IMG/VR virus record: IMGVR_UViG_3300001533_003623
Span: 1-64,000 of that record
Strand: one strand, 5' to 3'
Source of the DNA: a virus
Length of the DNA: 64,000 nt
Shown: one piece after another, positions 1 to 6,746 of the stretch
Position numbering within the stretch: the first letter of the stretch is position 1
Layout: every line of letters begins with the position of its first letter
Program-made: the position numbers and the translations under genes
Notes under the pieces: generated by a model
Told to the model about the DNA's origin: nothing
The model's input: only the letters and a program-made list of their open reading frames with translations
The model's database searches: none

Positions 1-1011
1 ATGCCGATAATCCTACCACAAAACCAACAATTAGTACAGACACGCCAGATGACAACGCCTAAGATTGATGTAGTAGACCTAACTGGTACATTGTGTTGTA
101 TCAGTAGTTATTTTAATCCAATTGGTTGGAAAAGTAGATATGATAATTTTTGCATATTCTATGAACGCATGCTGCGTCAAAACGTCAATCTGTTAATTGG
201 TGAAGTAGCATTACATGATAGAGGTTTTCAACTACAAAATATTGTCAACGAAGAGCACCTAGCTTTTCAATTATGTGCACCAAATATATTGTGGCACAAA
301 GAAAGCGTTTTGTCCTTACTATTGGGGCACCTTCCTGCTAATTGTGATAAAGTATGTTGGATAGACGCAGATATTTTAGTACAAAACAATGATTGGGTAG
401 AACAAATAAACAATGCGCTCAATATGTATCGCGTTGTACAAGGCTTTAATTGGTGTGGAATGCTGCCTCACGGAGTAGAAGACGTTGACCGCATCGGAAT
501 TCATAGTTTTCCCACGGGTTTTCAAGACTGTCATAAATGCTATAGCTACATCAATGGCTTATTGAATAATGAACCGAAGTATTATAGTGGACAGCCAGGA
601 ATAATGTGGGCAGCTCGACGCTCTGTGTTAGAACGCATAGGATTCTATAAACATTGCGTCCTTGGTGGGGCAGACTATCTAACGGCGCGAGCGATGGCAT
701 ACAAACATTATGACCCAAAAACATGTGAATTATTTAGTAAATTTAATTTAGCAACATATTTTCCATGGGCGCAAAACTGTGCGGAACAAGTAGACTTTAG
801 CATTAACTATGTGTCTAATGTGGTATATCATTTGTATCATGGTCATATAGACGATAGAGGACACAACCATAGGCTACAACTACTTCGTGAGCTAGAGTTT
901 GACCCACGAATAGATATCAATGAACTAGAGAATGGTCTATGTAACTTCACAGATATTGGGGAAAGATTCATGGAGCCAACCAAACAGTTTTTTATACAAA
1001 GGAAAGAATAA
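1..1011 (+). CDS. Glycosyltransferase-like protein (GT-A type), 336 aa
   Basis: Probable sugar transferase. The signature is a hydrophobic strand ending in WIDADI at about residues 120-125, a DxD-like metal/nucleotide-sugar site of GT-A folds, followed by an aromatic-rich region. An upstream Cys/aromatic segment (FNPIGWKSR) resembles phage and bacterial glycan-modifying enzymes. The gene starts exactly at base 1, so the true start may lie outside the window; an in-frame ATG at residue 17 is an alternative. It overlaps the next glycosyltransferase by one base (TAATG), so the two are translationally coupled. The sugar and acceptor cannot be told from sequence. Confidence 0.6.
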   Translation: MPIILPQNQQLVQTRQMTTPKIDVVDLTGTLCCISSYFNPIGWKSRYDNFCIFYERMLRQNVNLLIGEVALHDRGFQLQNIVNEEHLAFQLCAPNILWHKESVLSLLLGHLPANCDKVCWIDADILVQNNDWVEQINNALNMYRVVQGFNWCGMLPHGVEDVDRIGIHSFPTGFQDCHKCYSYINGLLNNEPKYYSGQPGIMWAARRSVLERIGFYKHCVLGGADYLTARAMAYKHYDPKTCELFSKFNLATYFPWAQNCAEQVDFSINYVSNVVYHLYHGHIDDRGHNHRLQLLRELEFDPRIDINELENGLCNFTDIGERFMEPTKQFFIQRKE

Positions 1012-2075
1012 TGGACCTTAACTATATGGCACCAATCAATCCTCTGGGATATGGCAATGTGGGTGTAAATATTCTATATGCGCTTGTTCAGCAAAATGTA
1101 GACGTAAAACTATGGCCAATTGGTAAGGTATACTGTGCTAAACAATATTCGGCTATCGTAGAACATGCTAGAGATACACGCCATTGGTATAATGTATCAG
1201 CAACTAGTCTAAAACTATGGCATCAGTTTGATTTAGCTCAACATGTTGGCCATGGCATGCACATCGGATTTCCTATTTTTGAACTCGATAATTTCACAGA
1301 CCAAGAATATCGAGAGCTTGACGGTGTGGATATGTTATTTGTGTGTTCGCAGTGGGCTAAGAGTGTAATAGAAAAAAGATTACCCCATACTAAGTCTAAG
1401 GGCAACGTAGTTGTTGTGCCACTAGGAGTAGACCGCAATATATTTCATGAAAATATAGGCACGCCAGAACCACAGTGGACTACATTTCTCAATATTGGTA
1501 AATGGGAATACCGTAAGGGACATGACGTAATATGTGAAGCATTTTCTAAAGCATTTGAACCAAAAGACCGAGTACGGTTATGGATGATGAATCACAATCC
1601 ATTTTTAACCACAGAACAAACACTCAAGTGGCATCAGACATATAAAAAATCCCGCATGGGACACCGCATTAGTTTTCTCAGTCGCGTGGAAACGCAAGAA
1701 CAAGTGGCGAAAATTATGTCAGAAGCTGATTGCGGCGTATTTCCTGCCAGAGCCGAAGGATGGAACCTAGAATTACTAGAAATGATGTCATTGGGTAAGC
1801 CTGTAATTACTACGAACCTAGCTGGACACACAGAGTTTTGTAATCATAATAACGCACTGCTAATTGACGTAACCGAACAAGAAATTGCGCATGATGGTGT
1901 ATTTTTCGTGGAGCCTGTGGGTAGCTGGGGAAAGTTTGAGAAAAAAGATATAGACCAACTAGTAGAATACATGCGATATGTTCATCTACATAAACCTGAC
2001 AACACCAACGGTATCACTACTGCTAAACAATTTTCTTGGCAAAACACAGCCTCAATTATCAAAACCCATATTTAG
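1011..2075 (+). CDS. GT4-family glycosyltransferase, 354 aa
   Basis: GT-B fold retaining glycosyltransferase. The N-terminal domain has the glycine-rich acceptor-side loop (PLGYGNVG, about residues 11-18). The second Rossmann domain begins near FLNIGKWEYRKG, and the donor-binding E-x7-E motif is in EGWNLELLEMMSLGKPVI (about residues 249-266). Length is normal for GT4. The start ATG overlaps the stop of the preceding transferase. Together with the genes at 12.5 kb and 39-47.6 kb it belongs to an extensive phage glycan-modifying repertoire. Substrate is unknown. Confidence 0.8.
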   Translation: MDLNYMAPINPLGYGNVGVNILYALVQQNVDVKLWPIGKVYCAKQYSAIVEHARDTRHWYNVSATSLKLWHQFDLAQHVGHGMHIGFPIFELDNFTDQEYRELDGVDMLFVCSQWAKSVIEKRLPHTKSKGNVVVVPLGVDRNIFHENIGTPEPQWTTFLNIGKWEYRKGHDVICEAFSKAFEPKDRVRLWMMNHNPFLTTEQTLKWHQTYKKSRMGHRISFLSRVETQEQVAKIMSEADCGVFPARAEGWNLELLEMMSLGKPVITTNLAGHTEFCNHNNALLIDVTEQEIAHDGVFFVEPVGSWGKFEKKDIDQLVEYMRYVHLHKPDNTNGITTAKQFSWQNTASIIKTHI

Positions 2076-2084
2076 GAGAAACAA

Positions 2085-2264
2085 GTGTTTGTATTAGATA
2101 GAGCACGTAAAAAAAAGACGGTCCATAAGCTACAATCCAAACAAATAGCAGAAATTATCGACAATAATGGTAAACATAGCATTATAAGAGACCATCAAAA
2201 TAAACACTGGATGACAGTTCCTAGTGCTAGCGGCGTAGATTTATATCCAATGGAACAAATATAG
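2085..2264 (+). CDS. Small basic hypothetical protein, 59 aa
   Basis: GTG start preceded by an AGGAGA ribosome site about 7 bases upstream; stop TAG. The N-terminal third is very basic (a run of RARKKK near residue 6). No family is recognised. It sits 9 bases after the GT4 gene and 10 bases before the next small gene, with the same spacing and ribosome-site pattern, which supports it as a real operon member. Confidence 0.55.
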   Translation: MFVLDRARKKKTVHKLQSKQIAEIIDNNGKHSIIRDHQNKHWMTVPSASGVDLYPMEQI

Positions 2265-2274
2265 GAGAATACAT

Positions 2275-2418
2275 ATGTCTGTAGAATTTCCAAGAGATGA
2301 CATTGTAACCGAAGTGATTAGCCCTAGTGTAGGGCAAGAAAATGAATTGGAAGCTGGCGAATATATAATTATTGTACCCGAAGGTCAGAAAGCTATAATT
2401 AGATATGAAAAAATCTAA
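2275..2418 (+). CDS. Small acidic hypothetical protein, 47 aa
   Basis: ATG start with the ribosome site AGGAGA at 2263-2268, overlapping the stop of the gene before. The product is acidic, with a hydrophobic stretch (EYIIIVPEGQK) resembling a single beta strand. No family is recognised. Its last 14 bases overlap the next small gene, typical of compact phage early operons. Confidence 0.5.
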   Translation: MSVEFPRDDIVTEVISPSVGQENELEAGEYIIIVPEGQKAIIRYEKI

Positions 2419-2572
2419 TGATATACCAGAATGGATGAAAGAACGTACTATACATGTGATATACTTACGTGATATAGGATATGATTCAAGTACTTTATCA
2501 AATGCAACTAACAGTGATGTAAAGAAATGGTACGAAGCAGAGAAAACTAAGCAGGGAAGCCCACCCTGCTAA
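2405..2572 (+). CDS. Small hypothetical protein, 55 aa
   Basis: ATG lies inside the previous gene's 3' end (overlap 14 bp). The product has a weak helical pattern (DIPEWMKERTIHVIYLRDIG). Its last codons (K-Q-G-S-P-P-C) are written by the stem of the terminator hairpin at 2550-2577, so the C-terminus is dictated by an RNA signal. No family is recognised. Confidence 0.45.
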   Translation: MKKSNDIPEWMKERTIHVIYLRDIGYDSSTLSNATNSDVKKWYEAEKTKQGSPPC

Positions 2573-2577
2573 TTTTT
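2550..2577 (+). terminator. Rho-independent terminator
   Basis: Perfect 7-bp stem AGCAGGG (2550-2556) / CCCTGCT (2564-2570) with a 7-base loop, followed by AATTTTT. It overlaps the stop codon of the small gene before it and immediately precedes the tRNA-Ala promoter, so it separates two transcription units. The left arm is a copy of the dispersed GCAGGGAAG motif. Confidence 0.7.
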
Positions 2578-2581
2578 CGTC

Positions 2582-2609
2582 TTGACTTTTGTGTATTTTG
2601 GTGTATAAT
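2582..2609 (+). promoter_or_regulatory. Sigma70-type promoter for tRNA-Ala group
   Basis: TTGACT (2582-2587), 16-base spacer, TATAAT (2604-2609) preceded by TGG TG. Transcription would start near 2616, just ahead of tRNA-Ala at 2622. The same architecture recurs at 11835, 22675, 31863 and 51798(-). Confidence 0.75.
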
Positions 2610-2621
2610 ATGGTTGTCTGG

Positions 2622-2697
2622 GGGCCAAGGGATACTGTTGGGAGTATCACTAGTCTTGCAAACTAGGTTTTCGCCGGTTCGATTCCGGCTTGGTCCA
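2622..2697 (+). tRNA. tRNA-Ala (TGC)
   Basis: Acceptor GGGCCAA/TTGGTCC (one G-T), D-stem GATAC/GTATC, anticodon stem CTAGT/ACTAG with loop CTTGCAA (anticodon TGC), T-arm GCCGG-TTCGATT-CCGGC. Discriminator A; CCA is not encoded (A-CTA follows). Confidence 0.92.
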
Positions 2698-2699
2698 CT

Positions 2700-2873
2700 A
2701 TGCTAATGAAAAAAATAGTCATTACACACATAAAAGACCATAGATTAGAAGAAATTGGTCTGTGTGTTGGCCAAGTAGTTTGGTTATTGCAAAAGAACCC
2801 ATTGATTATTAAGGTCAATCACTATAGTAAGTTGTGCTTAAGAGACTTGATAGAATATGAGTATCAACAATAA
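2700..2873 (+). CDS. FeoA/SH3-like small protein, 57 aa
   Basis: The reading frame starts 2 bases after tRNA-Ala (ATG at 2700, second ATG at 2706). The pattern RLEEIGLCVGQVV followed by NPLIIKV and CLRDLI matches the compact beta-barrel of FeoA-type domains (R-L-E-G-L..G..V, P-L..I.V, L-R...I). In bacteria such domains regulate FeoB or the DtxR family by binding proteins. No strong ribosome site is visible, so expression is uncertain. A FeoA assignment is inference from a short pattern. Confidence 0.35.
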   Translation: MLMKKIVITHIKDHRLEEIGLCVGQVVWLLQKNPLIIKVNHYSKLCLRDLIEYEYQQ

Positions 2874-3045
2874 TGATGTGTCACCTACATACTAGCTATA
2901 GATGGTAAAGTGGTGAGGTAATCAGGATAAGCTTAATCCTGGCGAGTAGTGGTTTAGCGGCCATGAAGCGCGACACATGCTACAGAACAGCCCGACTATG
3001 AATCGGTAACTGAAAGTTGTGTGACACGAGGGAGAGACCCGACAT
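2874..3045 (+). other. Non-coding, potentially structured stretch between FeoA-like gene and tRNA-Gly
   Basis: 172 bases with no credible gene. ATGTGTC (2876-2882) can pair with GACACAT (2972-2978). Within this lies a hairpin CAGGAT/ATCCTG with a 7-base loop (2923-2941), and further on CCGA/TCGG with a 7-base loop. The arms do not assemble into a tRNA (no T-arm before the closing stem). It could be leader/processing RNA of the tRNA transcript or a separate small RNA. Confidence 0.35.
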
Positions 3046-3116
3046 GCGGGTGTCGTATAATGGTAATACTTTTGGCTTCCAACCAAATGATGCCCGTTCG
3101 ATTCGGGTCACCCGCA
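3046..3116 (+). tRNA. tRNA-Gly (TCC)
   Basis: Acceptor GCGGGTG/CACCCGC, D-stem GTAT/ATAC with a loop containing GG, anticodon stem TTTGG/CCAAA with loop CTTCCAA (TCC), T-loop TTCGATT. Discriminator A followed by CTA; no CCA encoded. Confidence 0.92.
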
Positions 3117-3132
3117 CTAAATTGATACAAAT

Positions 3133-3204
3133 GGCTCGTTGGTGTCAAAGTAGCATACTTCTCTCTTAAAGAAGTTGGTCTCAGTGCAAGTCTGGGGCGG
3201 GCCA
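3133..3204 (+). tRNA. tRNA-Lys (CTT)
   Basis: Acceptor GGCTCGT/GCGGGCC (with G-T pairs), anticodon stem CTTCT/AGAAG with loop CTCTTAA (CTT), T-arm CTCAG-TGCAAGT-CTGGG. The D-loop (CAAAGTA) lacks the usual GG pair, so the elbow contact may be weak. Discriminator A, then CTA. Confidence 0.75.
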
Positions 3205-3228
3205 CTATTTATACCTGGACGTTATTAT

Positions 3229-3298
3229 GGCCCCTCCGAGGGATTGCGGCTTGATGACTACGAATCATTGATGGGCGGTTCAACTCCGTTAGGGGCTA
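3229..3298 (+). tRNA. tRNA-Arg (ACG)
   Basis: Acceptor GGCCCCT/AGGGGCT, anticodon stem GATGA/TCATT with loop CTACGAA (ACG, normally edited to inosine by host TadA), T-arm GGCGG-TTCAACT-CCGTT. Discriminator A followed by CTT. Confidence 0.8.
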
Positions 3299-3318
3299 CT
3301 TGCGGTAGCTGAATGACG

Positions 3319-3400
3319 GCACCGGTCGCGCGATGCACCTGTCGTGCGATGCACCTGTCGTGCGAGGCTCCAAATGGTATGTGCGCACCGGTCGTGCGAT
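3319..3400 (+). repeat. 16-bp repeat, three tandem copies plus one inside tRNA-Ile
   Basis: Copies at 3319-3334, 3335-3350, 3351-3366 (tandem) and 3385-3400, consensus GCACCKGTCGTGCGAT. Each copy folds as GCAC-loop-GTGC. The fourth copy is the D-arm of tRNA-Ile (3376-3447). Either the tRNA D-arm was amplified upstream, or a small palindromic element has replaced the D-arm. Confidence 0.8.
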
Positions 3401-3447
3401 TTTGCCTGATAAGCAAAATGTGTAGAGTTCGACTCTCTAACATACCA
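3376..3447 (+). tRNA. tRNA-Ile (GAT)
   Basis: Acceptor GGTATGT/ACATACC, T-arm TAGAG-TTCGACT-CTCTA, anticodon loop CTGATAA (GAT) on a stem that can extend to 7 bp (ATTTTGC/GCAAAAT). The D-arm is GCAC-CGGTC-GTGC with only a 5-base loop and is identical to the neighbouring 16-bp repeat. Discriminator A then CTT. Confidence 0.8.
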
Positions 3448-3471
3448 CTTCACTATGTATGAAAGGTTAGC

Positions 3472-3906
3472 ATGTATATAAATCATTGGCGACACAAAAT
3501 TAACATTGACTCGTACGCTCATATGAAAGCAGTACGTTATTGTGTAAAGCATTATGTGTCTGGTGACCCAGAGGCGTTGGAAGCGTACTATTTTCCTTTG
3601 GGAACACAAAATAATGAAATACGCTTGGTGGTTGTAAGTGAATCGCGAACCAAACCACAATATAGTTCAGAAAACGCTACAATAAATTTTGGCGTTAGAG
3701 TTAAGGGCTTTCTATATACATTGATAATCATAGACTTAAATGAAACAGAGTGGCGACATGTTTTAGACGAAACGTTATCACTACCTATTGCATTTAATAT
3801 GAACTATGTTCAACAAGTGTACAATAGAGACATTGTTAAAATTGACAATAAAAACGACATCATCAGTACTCGTTATAGATATAATACAACTAGTTTGTTG
3901 GAATAG
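3472..3906 (+). CDS. Hypothetical protein, 144 aa
   Basis: ATG preceded by GAAAGG about 8 bases upstream. Mixed alpha/beta composition, with a hydrophobic strand (GFLYTLIIIDL) in the middle and a basic, aromatic N-terminus. No family recognised. It is the first protein gene after the tRNA group. Confidence 0.6.
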   Translation: MYINHWRHKINIDSYAHMKAVRYCVKHYVSGDPEALEAYYFPLGTQNNEIRLVVVSESRTKPQYSSENATINFGVRVKGFLYTLIIIDLNETEWRHVLDETLSLPIAFNMNYVQQVYNRDIVKIDNKNDIISTRYRYNTTSLLE

Positions 3907-3954
3907 ACATAAAGATTCTGTATATACTATGTTTTATGTTAGGAGAATAACGCG

Positions 3955-4251
3955 ATGAAAGTTCGTCAAGGGTTTGTGAGTAACAGCTCTACTACTAGTT
4001 TTTGTATTTATGGTGTTGGCACAAATGAACCTGTTTCTGCCTCAGATATTAAAAAGGCAGGTCTGTCCTATGAGTATTTTCAAGAATATTCAGAGCATAA
4101 ATTGGCAATAGGATTACCATTTACAGACATAGAAAACCATGAAACCGGCGCTGAATTTAAAAGTCGCGTAAGAACAGCGGTGCGCAAGGTATTGCCAACT
4201 GTATCAGACGATGACTTTGGTGTGCAAGAAGACGCATATAGAGATGGTTAA
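3955..4251 (+). CDS. Phage protein with RQGFVSNSS N-terminal motif, 98 aa
   Basis: Strong ribosome site (AGGAGA, 3941-3946) before ATG. The N-terminus MKVRQGFVSNSSTTSF carries the R-x-G-F-V-S-N-S-S-S/T motif seen at the start of many phage and some bacterial proteins of unknown function. The rest is acidic and probably helical. Function unknown. Confidence 0.65.
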   Translation: MKVRQGFVSNSSTTSFCIYGVGTNEPVSASDIKKAGLSYEYFQEYSEHKLAIGLPFTDIENHETGAEFKSRVRTAVRKVLPTVSDDDFGVQEDAYRDG

Positions 4252-4257
4252 TCAGCC

Positions 4258-4530
4258 ATGTTAAAGAAGAGCGACATTAAGATAGAATACACCAAGGGCA
4301 AAGGCCCAGGCGGTCAACATAAAAACAAAGTGGAGACCATGGTAGTCGCTACACATATTCCGACTGGAATTAAGGCAAGCGTAGACGGTCGAAGTCGCAA
4401 GGCTAATCAAGTTGCGGCTCTTAAAGAACTAGAGTACAGAGTACGACAAAAAGGATTGGAACTACAAGCTAAAGCCAACAGTTGCCCCATCAGATATTGT
4501 GCGGACTTTCAAGAGCATATCAGCCATTGA
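4258..4530 (+). CDS. Release-factor-like GGQ protein, interrupted by IS element
   Basis: Class-I release factor catalytic domain without codon-recognition domains (ArfB/PrfH type). These hydrolyse peptidyl-tRNA on stalled or cleaved ribosomes. KGPGGQHKNKVET (about residues 15-27) holds the GGQ motif, followed by the typical THIPTGI and GRSRKAN segments. The family should continue into a basic tail with a TDHR motif, but around residue 71-74 the frame runs into transposase sequence and stops at 4530. The missing tail is found intact after the element at 5914-6012. The truncated protein keeps GGQ but lacks the ribosome-binding tail, so it is probably inactive. Confidence 0.75.
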   Translation: MLKKSDIKIEYTKGKGPGGQHKNKVETMVVATHIPTGIKASVDGRSRKANQVAALKELEYRVRQKGLELQAKANSCPIRYCADFQEHISH

Positions 4531-4684
4531 GTTGTTCAAGAAGTTCTATGCACTTAAAAACTTCTACTCTCGTTGTGGTTCATTGTGGTCGGAAGGAAAA
4601 TTCATTAGCACTATTGGTTTTGTCAGTGCTGATACAATTAAAAGATACATTCAAGAGCAAAAAGAGTTTGATGAGGACGAGTGA
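4475..4684 (+). pseudogene. tnpA: IS200/IS605 tnpA 3' remnant
   Basis: In the frame ending at 4684 the sequence reads PTVAPSDIVRTFKSISA..., then SLWSEGKFISTIG and TIKRYIQEQ. This is the C-terminal part of Y1 (IS200-type) transposases, including the helix with the catalytic tyrosine (K-R-Y-I). The HUH half and the element's left end are missing. The remnant abuts release-factor sequence near 4470. It overlaps tnpB by GTGA at 4681, the junction expected in a native tnpA-tnpB pair. No start codon with a ribosome site is visible. Confidence 0.7.
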
Positions 4685-5886
4685 AGATATTAAGAGCATA
4701 CAGATATAGGTTGTATCCAACGAAAAAACAGGAACAACAATTAAAACAACAATGTGGAAACTGCCGTTTCCTTTGGAATAGGTTTCTTGACATGAACCAA
4801 CGGCAGTATGAAAATACAGGCAAGTTTGTGTTTGCTTATGAACTCATTACTTCCATTCCCGAACTCAAAAAAGAACATGACTTCCTCGGACTTACGTTTA
4901 GCCAATCGCTTCAACAAGTAGGTCGTTTTTTTGACAGAGCATTAAAAGACTTTATCGCAGGCATCCGTGAGTTTCCAAAGCACAAGAAAAAGAAGTATCA
5001 AGACGGATTGACCGTTCCACAAAAGTTCCGCTTAAACAAAAAGTTTGTGTTCATTCCAAAGATTGGTGAAGTTCAATGGGTTAAACACAGACCATATAAA
5101 GGTAAAGTCAAAAGTATCACCGTTAAGCAAGATGGCGACCAGTGGTATTGCTCGGTTTTGTGTGAACTAAGAATTAAACAACCAAAAACAAATACAGATA
5201 ATGTTGTTGGCATAGATGTAGGTCTGAAAACATTTGCCACATTGTCCGATGGGACAACAGTTGAAAACGAACGAGTATTAAGAAAGCACGAAAGAAGGTT
5301 GAACAAAGCCCAACGCATACTTTCTCGGAGAAAGAAAGGTGGGCAAAACAGAAACAAACAACGGGTCAAGGTTGCGAAACTTCATCGTAAAGTCCGACAT
5401 GTAAGAAGTAATTTCCAACATCAAATCACAAGTCGTATGATAGCCAAATATGATGGATTTGCTTTGGAAACACTGAACATTGAAGGTATGATGAAGAACC
5501 ACAATCTTGCTAAAAGTATAGCCGATGTTGGTTGGTATAGTTTTAAGCAAAAATTGAAGTATAAGTCAGAGTGGAGTGGCAAAGTGTTTCTTGAAATAGG
5601 AACATTTGAGCCGAGTAGCAAAACTTGTCATTGTTGTGGATGGAAGGACACAGACCAAATGCTTCAAGACCGAACATTCTGTTGTGAACAATGCGGAATG
5701 GATATGGACAGAGACTTGAATGCCGCTATCAACATTAGGAATATAGCGATTAAAGATATACCGTGGGACGCACGGGAATTTACGCTTGGGGATGATAAGA
5801 GGTTGCAGTCAGATAATGACAGTGCTTGTCGTAGAGCCAAGAAAAAACAATGCTTAGCCCTAACCGAACTTGCATCGGTTAGATAG
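4681..5886 (+). CDS. tnpB: IS605-family TnpB RNA-guided nuclease, 401 aa
   Basis: TnpB is the ancestor of Cas12 and cuts DNA next to a TAM, guided by an RNA from the element's right end. Visible: N-terminal AYRYRLYPTKKQ (OrfB helix-turn-helix), RuvC-I GIDVGLKTFATLS (catalytic Asp), RuvC-II with Glu in FALETLNI, zinc finger CHCCGW...CCEQCG, and RuvC-III Asp in DRDLNAAINI. All three acidic residues are present, so it may be active. GTG start overlaps the tnpA remnant stop. It ends in a Lys/Arg-rich tail. Without TnpA it cannot transpose alone, but could still act as a homing-type nuclease. Confidence 0.9.
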   Translation: MKILRAYRYRLYPTKKQEQQLKQQCGNCRFLWNRFLDMNQRQYENTGKFVFAYELITSIPELKKEHDFLGLTFSQSLQQVGRFFDRALKDFIAGIREFPKHKKKKYQDGLTVPQKFRLNKKFVFIPKIGEVQWVKHRPYKGKVKSITVKQDGDQWYCSVLCELRIKQPKTNTDNVVGIDVGLKTFATLSDGTTVENERVLRKHERRLNKAQRILSRRKKGGQNRNKQRVKVAKLHRKVRHVRSNFQHQITSRMIAKYDGFALETLNIEGMMKNHNLAKSIADVGWYSFKQKLKYKSEWSGKVFLEIGTFEPSSKTCHCCGWKDTDQMLQDRTFCCEQCGMDMDRDLNAAINIRNIAIKDIPWDAREFTLGDDKRLQSDNDSACRRAKKKQCLALTELASVR

Positions 5887-5887
5887 G

Positions 5888-5921
5888 CACGAAGCCACGG
5901 GGCTTGCCCCGCGGTGCGTCA
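5888..5921 (+). mobile_element. IS605 right end / likely omega-RNA 3' region
   Basis: Directly after tnpB lies GCACGAAGCC followed by the hairpin CGGGGC-TT-GCCCCG and GTGCGTCAC. This is the layout of IS200/IS605 right ends: imperfect palindrome just before the cleavage site, with the tnpB 3' end plus this region forming the guide RNA scaffold. The guide would come from the next bases, which are release-factor gene sequence. The exact end was not determined. Confidence 0.6.
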
Positions 5922-6012
5922 CAGTAGAGGTGTCGTGACAGACCATAGAACTGGCAAAAAAGCATCATTAAAGCAAATTTTGCAAAAAGGTAAATTAGAC
6001 CTTTTGCAATAA
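5914..6012 (+). pseudogene. 3' fragment of the interrupted release-factor-like gene
   Basis: After the IS right end the frame reads VRHSRGVVTDHRTGKKASL, then QILQKGKLDLLQ and stop at 6010-6012. TDHR followed by a short helix and a G-x-L-D-x-L ending is the C-terminal signature of class-I release factors. This piece is in the same frame modulo 3 as the 5' part at 4258, consistent with insertion into one original gene of roughly 100 codons. Confidence 0.7.
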
Positions 6013-6013
6013 T

Positions 6014-6083
6014 GGCTCGGCCACCGGATGTGGAGGAAATTCTTCTAAAGTTTCCGTGGTGAGTTCGACTCTCACACGAGCTA
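6014..6083 (+). tRNA. tRNA-Arg (TCT)
   Basis: Anticodon loop CTTCTAA (TCT) on a stem extendable to 7 bp (GGAAATT/AGTTTCC), T-arm GTGAG-TTCGACT-CTCAC, acceptor GGCTCG/CGAGCT with a G-A mismatch at the seventh position. D-arm CCAC-CGGAT-GTGG has a 5-base loop, the same compact form as tRNA-Ile. It begins 1 base after the release-factor fragment's stop. Confidence 0.78.
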
Positions 6084-6131
6084 CATACAGACTTAACTCA
6101 ATCACAACAATTTTTTCACACAGGCTCAACA

Positions 6132-6746
6132 ATGACAGTAGTATTATGGGACATTAACGTATCTAAGCGACAACAAAACCCAATGTCACAACAATGCCCA
6201 AATGACTGGACACTAAATGATTACTACACTATAGCACAGCGATGTATTGGTGCTTTTGCTTCATCATCATTAGCAAATAATATGCTACACAACGAAGATG
6301 CTGTGTCGTTTGTTGCAGAACATCTGATGTATGCTGCGTATCGTTGGGACGAAAAACGTGGTAGAACACTGTATAGCTATATGAATCAATGTGCATGTTG
6401 GAGTATCAAACGATGGATTAATTTATATAAAAAATCTAATTGTGGTGCTATCATATCACTTAATGACACCCTAACTGACCAACACAAGCCACTTTACGCT
6501 ATTACACCCATAGACGTAGACGCCCCAGATAAAAACCTAGACGACACAGAAAGTCAACAGGCATTAGCAACCCTATTCAATAAAGCAAAGTTGACTGACA
6601 AACAACATTATTGCGTTGAGCATATTTATATACATGGAATCAAGCCGTCTGAAGTCGCACGTAGACTTGGTGTTACACGACAAGCAGTACACCAATGTTT
6701 ACGCAAGGGTATATCGAAATTAAAATTGGTAATAAATGAAAATTGA
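6132..6746 (+). CDS. Sigma70-like RNA polymerase sigma factor, 204 aa
   Basis: Redirects host RNA polymerase to phage promoters. Region 2 is recognisable (AAYRWDEKRGRTLYSYMNQ, then CWSIKRWIN, about residues 65-97), matching the core-binding and -10 recognition helices. Region 4 follows at the C-terminus: LTDKQHY..., then a helix-turn-helix PSEVARRLGVTRQAVHQCL. Regions 1.1 and most of 3 are absent, as in small alternative sigmas. The ribosome site before ATG is weak. Stop overlaps the TTG start of the next gene. A second sigma-like gene is at 10275. Confidence 0.75.
   Translation: MTVVLWDINVSKRQQNPMSQQCPNDWTLNDYYTIAQRCIGAFASSSLANNMLHNEDAVSFVAEHLMYAAYRWDEKRGRTLYSYMNQCACWSIKRWINLYKKSNCGAIISLNDTLTDQHKPLYAITPIDVDAPDKNLDDTESQQALATLFNKAKLTDKQHYCVEHIYIHGIKPSEVARRLGVTRQAVHQCLRKGISKLKLVINEN

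Noticed and set aside
2985-3010. Possible tRNA-His anticodon arm (loop CTATGAA)
   Set aside because: The stem is only 4 bp and no acceptor, D- or T-arm can be built around it.
3295-3400. CRISPR array at the 16-bp repeats
   Set aside because: Repeats are too short, directly abut without spacers, and no cas genes are present.
4482-4709. Alternative open frame (75 codons) over the tnpA/tnpB junction
   Set aside because: It is a shadow in the third frame; the tnpA-like frame ending at 4684 and tnpB explain the sequence.
4470-5921. IS605 element as an IStron (group I intron plus tnpB) that would splice out of the release-factor mRNA
   Set aside because: No group I intron core is visible: the tnpA remnant abuts the 5' release-factor sequence directly and only the short right-end hairpin separates tnpB from the 3' part.
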